From assembly GCA_964570565.1 (NCBI GenBank), contig CAZMYT010000006.1, positions 1 to 64,000 of the forward strand: 64,000 nucleotides of DNA. The letters are read 5' to 3'. The translations under genes were made by a program, and so were the position numbers. This DNA is from W0P28-013 sp964570565. Its GTDB lineage: Bacteria > Bacteroidota > Bacteroidia > Bacteroidales > Paludibacteraceae. Every line of letters starts with the position of its first letter. The stretch's first letter is position 1. Positions 25,506 through 33,957 of this stretch are shown here, in pieces. The notes beneath the pieces were generated by a model. It was not told where the DNA came from. It saw nothing but the letters and a program-made list of their open reading frames with translations, and did not search any database.

Positions 25506-26206
25506 AACGTTTGACCTTAGCAGAAATAGAGATTAAAGCCTCAAAATTACGTTCTATTTTGGGGTTGAATGAGCAAGAGCCTATTCACACGAAAAGTATT
25601 TTACGAAAGGAAAATATTTTGACAGTTTATAGACCTTTGTCCGAAATGGCTTATGGCTTGTCTTTAAAGTATAAGGATAGTAAATTTATACTTGTGAATA
25701 GTAATACCAGACGGTGTAGGCAACATTATACTATCGCGCATGAATTATTTCATCTTTATTTTGAAGAAAATCCAACACCTCATTTGTGTGGAAGTGGAGT
25801 CGTAAAATCTAACGAAGAGTATAATGCTGATTTATTTGCAAGTGCCTTTCTTATGCCACGCAATGGTGTTATCAATATCATTCCGGAAGAAGAGTTAAAC
25901 AAAAAAGTAAGCTTGGCGACCATAATTAAGCTAGAACAATACTTTTCAGTATCACGATCATCTTTACTCATAAGACTTAAGACTTTAGGATTATTAAATC
26001 AAAGTCAATTTGATGAATTCTCTGCTATGCCTGTAATTGATACTGCAAAGGCTTATGGGTATGACACGGCATTATATAATATAGGTAATGAAAATTTAGT
26101 CATTGGAGATTTTGGGTCAAATGCTCGTAAACTATACGAATTAGGTAAAATTTCTGAGGGACATTACATAGAACTATTAAACTCAATAAGCGATGTCGAA
26201 GGTTAA
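25502..26206 (+). CDS. ImmA/IrrE-type zinc metallopeptidase
   Basis: The 234-aa protein contains HYTIAHELFHLYFEE (HExxH, about residues 75-89) and the downstream NEEYNADLFASAFLMPR with the third ligand Glu/Asp, the arrangement of the COG2856 ImmA/IrrE family. It likely cleaves its XRE partner when a signal arrives, relieving repression. It overlaps the preceding XRE gene by four bases and the following PIN gene by 14 bases, so all three are one translationally coupled operon. Confidence 0.88.
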   Translation: MKRLTLAEIEIKASKLRSILGLNEQEPIHTKSILRKENILTVYRPLSEMAYGLSLKYKDSKFILVNSNTRRCRQHYTIAHELFHLYFEENPTPHLCGSGVVKSNEEYNADLFASAFLMPRNGVINIIPEEELNKKVSLATIIKLEQYFSVSRSSLLIRLKTLGLLNQSQFDEFSAMPVIDTAKAYGYDTALYNIGNENLVIGDFGSNARKLYELGKISEGHYIELLNSISDVEG

Positions 26207-26708
26207 AATAGTTCTTGATGCTGATGTTATTATACATTTTGCTAAAGGTGATTGTTTATCATTATTGCCAAAGATTTTTTCTGAATATGAATATGTTGTA
26301 TTACGTCCAGTGTATGACGAAATACGGAAGCCTATTAAAGAACAACTAGATAGACAAATTCATTTTTTGAAGAACATTACCGTGGTAGAGTTTTCACCAC
26401 ATCCTGACATGATAAAGGAATATGCATTATTAGTAAATAGATGTGGTAAGGGAGAGAGTGCCTGTATGGCTTACTGTAAATTTAATAAAGATGTTATAGG
26501 AAGTAGTAATGTTATTGATATTACTACATATTGCGAGGAAAACAAAATCACTTATCTCACGACATACGATTTTTTGTATTATGCTATTTTTCGAAAAAAA
26601 ATGACAATTGAAGAAGCACGTTCTTTTGTTACAAATGTAGTTTCCCAAGATAGTAAGTTGCCGGTTCATATTGATATAGGGATTTATGTTAGTCGTGTAA
26701 TTGTTTAA
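26193..26708 (+). CDS. PIN-domain-like protein (putative toxin nuclease)
   Basis: The 171-aa protein begins VKIVLDADVIIHFAKGD (Asp at about 8 and 10), then has CGKGESACMAYCKF (Glu about 92) and YLTTYDFLYYA (Asp about 130), the spaced acids of the PIN nuclease active site. It overlaps the end of the metallopeptidase gene. Together with XRE and ImmA/IrrE genes it resembles a three-part toxin system in which RNA cleavage is kept off by the other members. The target is unknown. Confidence 0.7.
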   Translation: MSKVKIVLDADVIIHFAKGDCLSLLPKIFSEYEYVVLRPVYDEIRKPIKEQLDRQIHFLKNITVVEFSPHPDMIKEYALLVNRCGKGESACMAYCKFNKDVIGSSNVIDITTYCEENKITYLTTYDFLYYAIFRKKMTIEEARSFVTNVVSQDSKLPVHIDIGIYVSRVIV

Positions 26709-26733
26709 CAACTTAATATAATACACCTTTTTA

Positions 26734-26764
26734 AGCCTCATTCATAGTGAATGAGGCTTTCTTT
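26734..26764 (+). terminator. Terminator after the XRE/ImmA/PIN operon
   Basis: AAGCCTCATTCA and TGAATGAGGCTT form a 12-bp stem around TAG and are followed by TCTTTG. Confidence 0.85.
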
Positions 26765-26901
26765 GTTTAAACTGTTCTGTTCGTATTTGATTTCCCCACG
26801 AAATAGGTACAAAAATGCCGACCCCCGCCAAGCGGGGGGAGTGCTCAACCTGGCTTTATTCCACATCAACCCCTTTTTATCCCCTTATTTTCTACAAAAA
26901 C

Positions 26902-26997
26902 TTTGTAACTTTGTATCTTAAAATGATAAAGTATTAAAAATCAATAAAATAATAAGGTTACAAAAAGGGTACAAATAGGTTACAAAATGGGTACAAA
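26902..26997. repeat. Array of TACAAA iterons, 11-base period
   Basis: Four units GGTTACAAA, GGGTACAAA, GGTTACAAA and GGGTACAAA start at 26956, 26967, 26978 and 26989, exactly 11 bases apart. Two opposite-facing units, TTTGTAACT (26902) and TTTGTATCT (26910), precede them. The 11-base period puts all sites on one DNA face. The same motif family recurs at 46873-46977. Confidence 0.75.
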
Positions 26998-27340
26998 CTT
27001 AATATGAACCTAAATAGGGCCATATTAAGTATCACTAAACGCCACGTAAGCCAAATCCCCAACACTTACGATTCCATTCATTACATGACGTTCTGTTGTA
27101 TCGTTTGTTATGGTGGTTGCTGTATAGAAACTTAAAATAATGCTTCGCAAACATTTTAAGATTCCAACCGGTTCAATCTCTGAACCACCCAAACCATACG
27201 ATCATCACTTTATTCCATTCATTACACGTCGTGTTGTGGATATAGCTTACCTATGTGGCAGTAAGGTATGGAAACTTACTAAACCCACTCCGTTAGGGTT
27301 CGTAAGATTCCATGACATCAATTATTACAACTATAGTTGT

Positions 27341-27388
27341 AAAACTACTACAAACAACCCTAATCGGGGCTTTGTAGTAGTTTTTTTT
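27341..27388 (+). terminator. Hairpin terminator in the noncoding region
   Basis: AAAACTACTACAAA pairs perfectly with TTTGTAGTAGTTTT (27371-27384) and is followed by TTTT; a small inner hairpin (CCCTAATCGGGG) sits in the loop. It would insulate the origin region from upstream transcription. Confidence 0.85.
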
Positions 27389-27461
27389 ATGCCTATATGA
27401 TTGTTTTACAATACTTTTGTTACATATCCATAAGCAATTACTTTATCCTTGAATTGAATGC

Positions 27462-27554
27462 TGTGGACAACGCATCCACAACTGTGGATAATCCATCCAC
27501 AATCCATCCACAACTGTGGATAGCTGTGGATAACCTGTGGATAGCTGTGGATGG
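27462..27554. other. Cluster of DnaA-box-like sites (putative replication origin)
   Basis: At least nine TGTGGATAA-like sites (complement of the DnaA box TTATCCACA) occur in 93 bases. Two are exact (27483-27491 and 27525-27533), and others differ by one or two bases, such as TGTGGACAA, TGTGGATAG and ATCCACA copies facing the other way. The last four start at 27515, 27525, 27536 and 27546, a helical period. An AT-rich stretch follows immediately. Confidence 0.7.
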
Positions 27555-27637
27555 GTAAGGTAATGTTTTGTAAATCAACTGTCCACAGCGTGGATAAGCC
27601 AAAATCTAATTTTACAAATTTTAATAATATACTAATT

Positions 27638-28294
27638 ATGGCAAGAGTAACAGTATCATTTAGCGGAACAGAAGAGAGTTCTGAACGCTGTAAACAGCTA
27701 TTTCCAGAGGGGAAAAACGAAACCGCACTAACAGCTTTATTGGATGCCTTTGAATCGAGAGAAACAACATCCACAGACCTAGCAGAAACGAAAGAACAAC
27801 TCCAATCGACTCAAAACGAGTTAAACCAACTCAAAGAGGATCTCAATCCGTATCGCGAAATTGTGGAGAAAATTTGTATTTCATACGGCGTACTACCTGA
27901 TGAGATTCTTGAATTTATTAATTCTAGAAGTGAGATTATACGGAAAGTGAAAGAAGAAAACTCCAAACTCAACGATGAAAACCGTCGTTTTGGTACTGAA
28001 AACGGGCTTTTGAAAACGCAAATTAGTGAAAATACATTGGCAGAAAACCAATTGCTATTGACGTTACCTGATGCCGTCCTTAAAATGCTTCAACTAACCG
28101 CCGAACGCTTGACCGAGAAATACCAAGTGGAAATCACGCCACAGGATGTTTTGATGAAAATCTTTGTCCGTTACACGGTGGAACGCTACACAAATTGGTT
28201 CTATAATTTTGTACTGAGTGATGGAGATATTGAGGCGTGCAGTGGCAAATCTATTGCCGAGTGGAAAGCATTTATCAAAGGCGAACTCAAATAA
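27638..28294 (+). CDS. Coiled-coil protein, first gene after the origin
   Basis: The 218-aa reading starts at ATG 27638 (MARVTVSFSGTEESSER), as the longer frame from 27551 runs through the DnaA-box cluster. Residues about 45-150 form a long charged coiled coil with heptads (TKEQLQSTQNELNQLKEDLN). A C-terminal helical domain (about 160-218) ends in a basic tail. It may be a DNA-organising or partition protein; this is a guess from location and shape. Confidence 0.6.
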   Translation: MARVTVSFSGTEESSERCKQLFPEGKNETALTALLDAFESRETTSTDLAETKEQLQSTQNELNQLKEDLNPYREIVEKICISYGVLPDEILEFINSRSEIIRKVKEENSKLNDENRRFGTENGLLKTQISENTLAENQLLLTLPDAVLKMLQLTAERLTEKYQVEITPQDVLMKIFVRYTVERYTNWFYNFVLSDGDIEACSGKSIAEWKAFIKGELK

Positions 28295-28301
28295 AGTAGA
28301 T

Positions 28302-28601
28302 ATGGGACTTAACGATCATTTGAAACGTCAGGCTATCAAAGCCCTCATACCTGTGGTAAAAGAAAATATGCCAGTGGTGGAGAAAGGTGTGACGACATTT
28401 TTAGAATCAATTCCTTTACGCGAGGGAGAAGAGTATCCCGGTATAATCTTATATCAAACACCAGGTAGCCAATCAGAGGCTAACTTGACACTGGTGGTGT
28501 TTGATTATGAAAATAGAGTAACTCGACAGATTAAAACCATTAGTCTAGGTGATTTTATGGAGTTAATGCTCTCTGACGATATTAATTCACTACTAAAATA
28601 A
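28302..28601 (+). CDS. Hypothetical protein
   Basis: The 99-aa reading starts at ATG 28302, 7 bases after the previous stop; the frame from 28218 overlaps that gene. It is a mixed alpha-beta protein with a beta-rich core (GIILYQTPGSQSEANLTLVV). It lies in the operon that leads to the packaging-type ATPase. No family recognised. Confidence 0.5.
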   Translation: MGLNDHLKRQAIKALIPVVKENMPVVEKGVTTFLESIPLREGEEYPGIILYQTPGSQSEANLTLVVFDYENRVTRQIKTISLGDFMELMLSDDINSLLK

Positions 28602-28607
28602 CAAACT

Positions 28608-29153
28608 ATGCTAGGAGATGAGAAAAAAATAAATACCGAATATCCTACGGGTGATTTGGAAACCTTTCTAACCGAAATACAATCGCCAAAACAGAATATG
28701 AATATATCTGAGGCTGAGGGATTAGAGGAGTTAGAAACGTTACAAGTAACGGAAAAACCCGAAAAGGAAGACCTCGTAATGAAAAGTTCAGTTGCTAATG
28801 CTTCAGGGAAGTTATTAGCCACTGTGATTGACACATCATTACCTGCCGCGCTTGGATTTTTAGCCAAAGAAGAGGGAAGTGTCTACAAAGCTGACGAGGA
28901 AGACCGTGCCGAACTTGAAAAAGCCCTGGGCGAATACATGAAATTGAAAGGGGGCGACATCCCACCTGGTATGATGGTGCTCGTCCTGGTCCTTTCCATT
29001 TATGGCGCAAAAATTCCAATGGCCATTCAACACCGCAAAATGAATGTTGAACGCCTGGAATTAGAACAACAGAAGAAAGACCTTGAAGCTCGCGAAAGAG
29101 CATTAGCAGAACGCCTCAGAATAGCGGATTCAAAAAAAGACGATAACGCCTAA
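28608..29153 (+). CDS. Membrane protein with C-terminal coiled coil, next to the ATPase
   Basis: The 181-aa protein has an acidic N-terminal half, a hydrophobic segment (PPGMMVLVLVLSIYGAKIPM, about residues 122-141) that looks like one membrane span, and a charged C-terminal coiled coil. It ends 2 bases before the ATPase gene. In membrane-containing viruses a small membrane protein often anchors the packaging ATPase at the vertex; that role is possible here but inferred. Confidence 0.55.
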   Translation: MLGDEKKINTEYPTGDLETFLTEIQSPKQNMNISEAEGLEELETLQVTEKPEKEDLVMKSSVANASGKLLATVIDTSLPAALGFLAKEEGSVYKADEEDRAELEKALGEYMKLKGGDIPPGMMVLVLVLSIYGAKIPMAIQHRKMNVERLELEQQKKDLEARERALAERLRIADSKKDDNA

Positions 29154-29155
29154 TA

Positions 29156-29719
29156 ATGATGGACACAATGGAAGAACGCCGAGCAAAATTGACGATTATT
29201 TTAGGCACCAACGGCACGGGTAAGACGACTTTGTTACGTCGTATCTTGGTGGCTTCTAATCAAAAATGTTTAGTGGTGACACCGCACCCCAATGAGTGGA
29301 CAGACCTTGAAACGGTTGATCTCGATAAACCTGAGGATTTTGTCTTTACAGGGTTACGACGTCATATCATGAAACGAAACTATTCAATACCACGCCTCAA
29401 ATTCTTCAAAAAGGGCATATTGGTGTTTGATGACTGCAAAACATTCATCAAACCATTAGACGAGGATATTGAGCAGATGATGATTGATAGACGCCAAAAT
29501 GAGGTGGATTACTTCTATGTGGCGCATGGATTTACACGTGTGCCGCCTGTGTTTTATCCCTATTATAGTGAAATTATCCTCTTCAAAACGAACGATAGCG
29601 TGGCTGCACGTAAACAATACCTACTCGATTACGATGCAATTGTGACCGCCCAAAAGCGCATCAATGAGCGTGCCGTAAAGAACCCACATTACATGGAATT
29701 TATAAAAGGAAATCAATGA
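29156..29719 (+). CDS. P-loop ATPase, candidate virion DNA-packaging ATPase
   Basis: The 187-aa protein has Walker A GTNGTGKT (residues 17-24) and Walker B ILVFDD (88-93), then a conserved-looking stretch DRRQNEVDYFYVAHGFTRVP with an Arg and a polar His near the end of a strand. This is the layout of the FtsK/HerA-related A32/PM2 P9/STIV B204 ATPases, which are about this size, and also of Zot-like proteins of filamentous phages. With a lysozyme and many membrane proteins in the same element, a packaging ATPase is the better reading. A profile search would settle it. Confidence 0.6.
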   Translation: MMDTMEERRAKLTIILGTNGTGKTTLLRRILVASNQKCLVVTPHPNEWTDLETVDLDKPEDFVFTGLRRHIMKRNYSIPRLKFFKKGILVFDDCKTFIKPLDEDIEQMMIDRRQNEVDYFYVAHGFTRVPPVFYPYYSEIILFKTNDSVAARKQYLLDYDAIVTAQKRINERAVKNPHYMEFIKGNQ

Positions 29720-29720
29720 T

Positions 29721-29924
29721 ATGGAACACACATCCTCACTCAAGCGAATTGGAAAAACCCAGTATGCCGAACGAATAGGTATCACGGAGGATTGTCTGAG
29801 GCGTATGCTCAATATTGAGTTTTTCGAAGAACTCCGCAAAACGGGGTATCGAAAAACCCAAAAACACCTCACGCAAGCTCAAATCAATAGGCTAGAGGAA
29901 TTAGCGGTAAACATTCATTTGTAA
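29721..29924 (+). CDS. Small helix-turn-helix-like protein
   Basis: The 67-aa protein follows the ATPase by one base. SLKRIGKTQYAERIGITEDC and KTQKHLTQAQINRLEEL suggest a compact helical DNA-binding fold similar to excisionase or MerR-like short proteins. It ends the operon before a terminator. It could be an excision or late regulator; evidence is weak. Confidence 0.5.
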   Translation: MEHTSSLKRIGKTQYAERIGITEDCLRRMLNIEFFEELRKTGYRKTQKHLTQAQINRLEELAVNIHL

Positions 29925-29933
29925 TAACCTCGA

Positions 29934-29962
29934 AAGCGACCAGTAATGGTCGCTTTTTTTGT
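29934..29962 (+). terminator. Terminator after the ATPase operon
   Basis: AAGCGACC pairs with GGTCGCTT around a 6-base loop and is followed by TTTTTT. Confidence 0.85.
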
Positions 29963-30403
29963 TCTAAAAAGTTTTTTTGGAAAACATTTTAAATTTTATG
30001 TGTTTTTGTTTTTTTTACAAATTTTATTGCTTACTTTTGAAACAAAAATTCTAATCAATTATTTAGGGAATGTGCAATACCATTAAATATGAGATATATA
30101 CACATGTAACTAAATAGTAGCTACTTAAAAATTTATTAACTCGAATATAGCGGAAATAGGTGTAACGTTGTTACACATACACAGATGTTGCTGCCAAGTA
30201 TAGGAAAAACAGAAACGACCGACAGAAAATTAAATAGTAAACTATTGTGACAGGACAGAAAAACAAAATAATGACAAGAACAGAAAGCCGACCTGCCTAC
30301 CCGATAGGCAGGCACTCAAGCCTATTCGATGTTTTTTATTCATTTTTGTGTCAACCAAAAACTATCTTCGCTAAACATATTTATCATCAATTATTTTTGG
30401 AAA
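29963..30403. other. AT-rich noncoding region before the NACHT gene
   Basis: About 440 bases without a convincing gene. It holds a TACTTTTG -7-like box (30032-30039), an inverted repeat TGTAACGTTGTTACA (about 30162), the sequence TGCCAAGTATA (about 30191-30201, also found downstream of the NACHT gene at about 33804), and a short hairpin CTGCCTA/TAGGCAG (about 30294-30312). The promoter of the NACHT gene must be here. Confidence 0.5.
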
Positions 30404-33400
30404 ATGAAACTTAGAAACATTGAGATTTTAGAAAATGATACAAATAAGAAAGGCGACCTTTTTGGAAGATTGATGTCAGACCTTTTTCACTCTTTGGGTT
30501 ATGATGAACCAAGACTTAATATTCATAAATCAGGTAGAGAATTGGACTTGAGCTCTTATCACAGAACAGAGCAAAAAATTGCTATTGCTGAATGTAAAGC
30601 TCATTCGGAAACAATTGGTGGGGCTGACATAAACAAATTTGTTGGTGTTATTGATGTTGAAAAACGAAAGCTCAAAAAAGAAAAAGGAGCAAAAGGATAT
30701 AGCGTTGTAGGATATTTTATTTCTCTATCAGGTTTTAAGGAAACAGCAATTGAACAAGAAAATGATGCTGATAATAAAAGAGTAATCCTAATTAAACCAG
30801 AAAAAATTGTAGAGGAGTTAATTCGCGGAAGAATTTTAGTCTCAACAGAGAAAGCTATTTCAACTTTATATTCTATAAGTTCTGAGCTATCCTTACTTGA
30901 CTATGCAGACTTACTGGCTTATGATAAAGGCTGGGTTTGGGCTTTTTATTATTCAGATTCGCATGGACAACAACCATCTCATGTTGCTTTTGTTCATGCG
31001 GAAGGAAAGCCACTTATTAAAGATTTAGCAGAAGGGATAATTTTATTAGACACTGACATAAAAAAAATATTTAACGGGCTAACTCTATTAAACAAAGAGG
31101 AATCAACTGATGTAGCAAAACATAACTTAACTGAGACTAGCGAAAAATATTTCAAGTATTTAGAAAATGAATTAGGCGAAATCCAATTTGAAGGATTACC
31201 AACTGATAAAGAAGCTGGTTCAGTTAAGGTAAAGTTGGAAAATATTTTTGTTCCTCTCCATTTGAGCCAAAATCAGCAAAGAAGAAAGAAAGATGAATTT
31301 GATATTGAAGAGAAGACCAGAGAAGGCATAGGTGAAATCCTAAATAAGAATTCAAGGCTTGCAATCCTTGCAAAACCAGGTGGCGGGAAATCAACTCTTA
31401 TTAAACGAATAGCAATTGCCTATGCTTTTCCCGAAAGGCGAAAACAAATTAATGACAAACTTCCCGACAAAAATTGGTTTCCAATATTTTTAAGGTGTAG
31501 AGAACTTGGGGATAAAGTAACTTTAAGTATTACAGATATTATTAACGGAATACCTGCAAGGGCAGAAATTCATTCCTGTACTGATTATTTCTCAGTTTTA
31601 GTTTCAAGGGCATTACAAAATGGAAATGCATTGTTGCTTATTGACGGATTGGATGAAATTGCAGAAGACAAGAACAGAATTGCCTTTGTAAACCAATTGA
31701 GGACCTTTATTGCAACTTATCCTACATTAAATATAATTGTAACCTCAAGAGAGGCGGGATTCAGAGTTGTGGCTGGTTCATTAGCAACATATTGTGAGAA
31801 CTACACGGTTTCAAATTTGATTGCTAAAGAAATTGAAGAGCTATGTTTAAAATGGCACAAGGCAATTATAGACGATTCTGAAAATACAATTAAAGAAGCC
31901 AACAAACTAAGTGAGCTAATTTTAAAAGATAGTAGAATTAATATATTAGCCGAGAATCCACTTCTTTTAACTACACTCCTTTTTGTAAAAAGATGGGCAG
32001 GATACCTACCAACTAAAAGAAGCGTTTTATATCAAGAAATGATTAAACTTCTTTTAGTAACATGGAATGTTGAAGGACATGAAATTCTTGACATTGAAGA
32101 GGCAGAACCTCAACTTGCTTTTGTTGCATATTGGATGACCAAGAATGGACAGCAAACCATTACTGCTGAAGAACTTAATAGTTGTCTCATTGATGCACGT
32201 AAACAAATGCCTGAAATTTTAGGTTATACAAATGTTAATCCCACTGAATTTATAAAAAGGGTTGAATCAAGAAGCAGCTTACTAATAATGGCTGGGCATA
32301 AGCGACTTGATTCAGGTAACATAACTGCTGTATATGAGTTTCTACATTTAAGTTTCCAAGAATATTTGACAGCGAAAGCGATAGTAAAAAAGTTTATTCC
32401 GCTATCAGATATTGAAAACAAAGTTGTGGATATTATTAAACCAAATGTTAATAATGAGAATTGGAAAGAGGTAATCCCATTGGCTGCCGTGCTTTTAGAA
32501 AGAGACACGAAAGACCTAATTGAATATTTAATTTCTGAATCAAAAAGTATTGCCTCTAAAGAAAAAAGTGATAAGATAAATGAACATAAACTTGCTCCTT
32601 CTCTTTTAGGTAGTTGCCTTGCTAACGAGATTCAAATTAGTCCAGATATATTAGGAACTGCAATAGAATGGTATGCGAAAAACGTATATACCATTCGCGA
32701 AAGAGGAAATACAGATATTATTCTCAAAAATAAATTTGGAATTACATTTAGAAAAAAAGTAAGAGAATGCTTCTTTGAAAAATATGATGATAAATATTCT
32801 TCTCCTTTAGGGTCAACTTTAGCGGATATTTTCCTTTCTGATTTACCGAATCCAGATAATAAGACTTCAATCCCAGTAGAAATTCTTGCAGCATTAAAAG
32901 GCAATTCAAAAGAAGATAAATGTATGGCAGCATTAGGAATGATGAGCTTTGCGTTTGGAATATCACGATCACATGAGATTGGGATTTCCCAAATTCCAGT
33001 TTCAGAGGAAATATTCAAAATCATGCTTGACCTACTCAAAGTAAATGATTTACATTATCATTTCTCAATATGTTGGAGTGTTGCTTGGTCAGGCGAAGCA
33101 AATATTTTTCCAGATAATTTAAGAATCCCCTATGTAAAATATTTGACAAAATCGTGGATTAAATCAGGTGATAATAATATACAGCGAGTAACTTCATGGG
33201 CTTTGAGCAAGATTCTAGTTCCATCAATACCAAAGGCTCAAATCTTTAAGATTCAAAATCTAAAAACTAAGATTCACGAAAATTTCCAAAAGCCAACTAA
33301 TGAATTTGACAAATTAGTTTCAATTTATTTAGGCTCTATCATAGGCGAACATTATGAACAAGCTTTAGTTTTAGAAGTATTCAAAGCCCATTCTATGCGG

Positions 33401-33487
33401 AATTTACCTAAAAATAACCCATCATCAAGTTTCGCTCAATTTGGAATGAAATTAGGAATAAATATGAAAGATGAACATCCTACTTAA
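30404..33487 (+). CDS. Nuclease-NACHT NTPase, probable anti-phage defence protein
   Basis: From ATG 30404 the protein has 1027 residues (an upstream in-frame ATG at 30329 lacks a good leader). Residues 1-110 form a Mrr-like PD-(D/E)XK nuclease: GRELDL with Asp48, and IAECKA with Glu63 and Lys65. The central NTPase has Walker A AKPGGGKST (about 323-331) and the NACHT-type Walker B LLIDGLDE (about 410-417). From about 650 on come helical repeats that would sense a target. This is the architecture of bacterial NACHT/STAND immune proteins, which cut DNA when phage is detected. It is cargo, flanked by unusual noncoding sequence. Confidence 0.8.
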   Translation: MKLRNIEILENDTNKKGDLFGRLMSDLFHSLGYDEPRLNIHKSGRELDLSSYHRTEQKIAIAECKAHSETIGGADINKFVGVIDVEKRKLKKEKGAKGYSVVGYFISLSGFKETAIEQENDADNKRVILIKPEKIVEELIRGRILVSTEKAISTLYSISSELSLLDYADLLAYDKGWVWAFYYSDSHGQQPSHVAFVHAEGKPLIKDLAEGIILLDTDIKKIFNGLTLLNKEESTDVAKHNLTETSEKYFKYLENELGEIQFEGLPTDKEAGSVKVKLENIFVPLHLSQNQQRRKKDEFDIEEKTREGIGEILNKNSRLAILAKPGGGKSTLIKRIAIAYAFPERRKQINDKLPDKNWFPIFLRCRELGDKVTLSITDIINGIPARAEIHSCTDYFSVLVSRALQNGNALLLIDGLDEIAEDKNRIAFVNQLRTFIATYPTLNIIVTSREAGFRVVAGSLATYCENYTVSNLIAKEIEELCLKWHKAIIDDSENTIKEANKLSELILKDSRINILAENPLLLTTLLFVKRWAGYLPTKRSVLYQEMIKLLLVTWNVEGHEILDIEEAEPQLAFVAYWMTKNGQQTITAEELNSCLIDARKQMPEILGYTNVNPTEFIKRVESRSSLLIMAGHKRLDSGNITAVYEFLHLSFQEYLTAKAIVKKFIPLSDIENKVVDIIKPNVNNENWKEVIPLAAVLLERDTKDLIEYLISESKSIASKEKSDKINEHKLAPSLLGSCLANEIQISPDILGTAIEWYAKNVYTIRERGNTDIILKNKFGITFRKKVRECFFEKYDDKYSSPLGSTLADIFLSDLPNPDNKTSIPVEILAALKGNSKEDKCMAALGMMSFAFGISRSHEIGISQIPVSEEIFKIMLDLLKVNDLHYHFSICWSVAWSGEANIFPDNLRIPYVKYLTKSWIKSGDNNIQRVTSWALSKILVPSIPKAQIFKIQNLKTKIHENFQKPTNEFDKLVSIYLGSIIGEHYEQALVLEVFKAHSMRNLPKNNPSSSFAQFGMKLGINMKDEHPT

Positions 33488-33957
33488 TCACATAGCCAAA
33501 GCACATTACCAAATCCAAAGCACTGAGAGAAATTGTTTTAAAATATATGCCGACACTTAAAAAAAATAAAAACCGCTGACACACGAGCCGACACAAAAGA
33601 AAGAAAGCAAAATGACAATGATACGAAAACTGTATAACGACAATGGTTTACAAGACTGGAAGACGGAACACCCGGCGGTATATTTTATTGCCAAGACAGT
33701 GCGGTTTTCAGCGTTTCTACATCTAATAAACTTTCGTGTAACTTGACAGAATAGTGCTTCGAAATCGGCAACTAAAACATACCGCCAACCTGTTACCAAT
33801 AATGCCAAGTATAAATATTTTTGATGTAATTGTATTTAATATATTAATGCAATTTACTTGTTGCAATTGAAATGAGAGATAATAAAGCAGGCTGAAAAAC
33901 CTGCTTACAGAAACTTTTCGTTTTATATTTATTACAGCTACTGTTAAATTTTAAAAA
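33488..33957. other. Noncoding region after the NACHT gene with imperfect palindrome
   Basis: About 470 bases without a convincing gene. Between about 33630 and 33815 the two ends are roughly inverse: GGCGGTAT (about 33673) versus ATACCGCC (about 33779), and CAATGGTTTAC versus GTTACCAATAATG. TGCCAAGTATA follows, a copy of which lies before the NACHT gene. The shape recalls recombination sites of gene cassettes, but I cannot prove it. Confidence 0.4.

Larger units (their letters stand above)
26765..27637. other. Long noncoding region with repeats and likely origin
   Basis: About 870 bases hold no convincing gene. In order there are a GC-rich hairpin (ACCCCCGCC/GCGGGGGG, about 26821-26839), a motif array (26902-26997), imperfect repeats of ATTCCATTCATTACA (27071 and 27212), a strong terminator (27341-27388), a cluster of DnaA-box-like sites (27462-27554) and an AT-rich patch (about 27600-27637). 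It behaves like a control region for replication or partition of the element. Confidence 0.6.

Noticed and set aside
27140..27400. An 86-codon open frame in the noncoding region near the origin
   Set aside because: Its 3' half runs through a strong terminator hairpin (27341-27388), its composition looks translated from repeats, and it has no proper leader.
27462..27554. A partition (parS-like) site instead of an origin
   Set aside because: The unit equals the DnaA box rather than any par consensus and no ParA/ParB genes are present; kept as a minor alternative only.
29156..29719. Zot/pI-type ATPase of a filamentous phage
   Set aside because: The motif layout allows it, but a 30-kb element with lysozyme, spanin-like protein and no pVIII-like block or pIII-like gene does not fit a filamentous phage.
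33557..33808. An 83-codon minus-strand frame after the NACHT gene
   Set aside because: It coincides with the imperfect palindrome and gives a protein without recognisable features; it looks like a chance frame.
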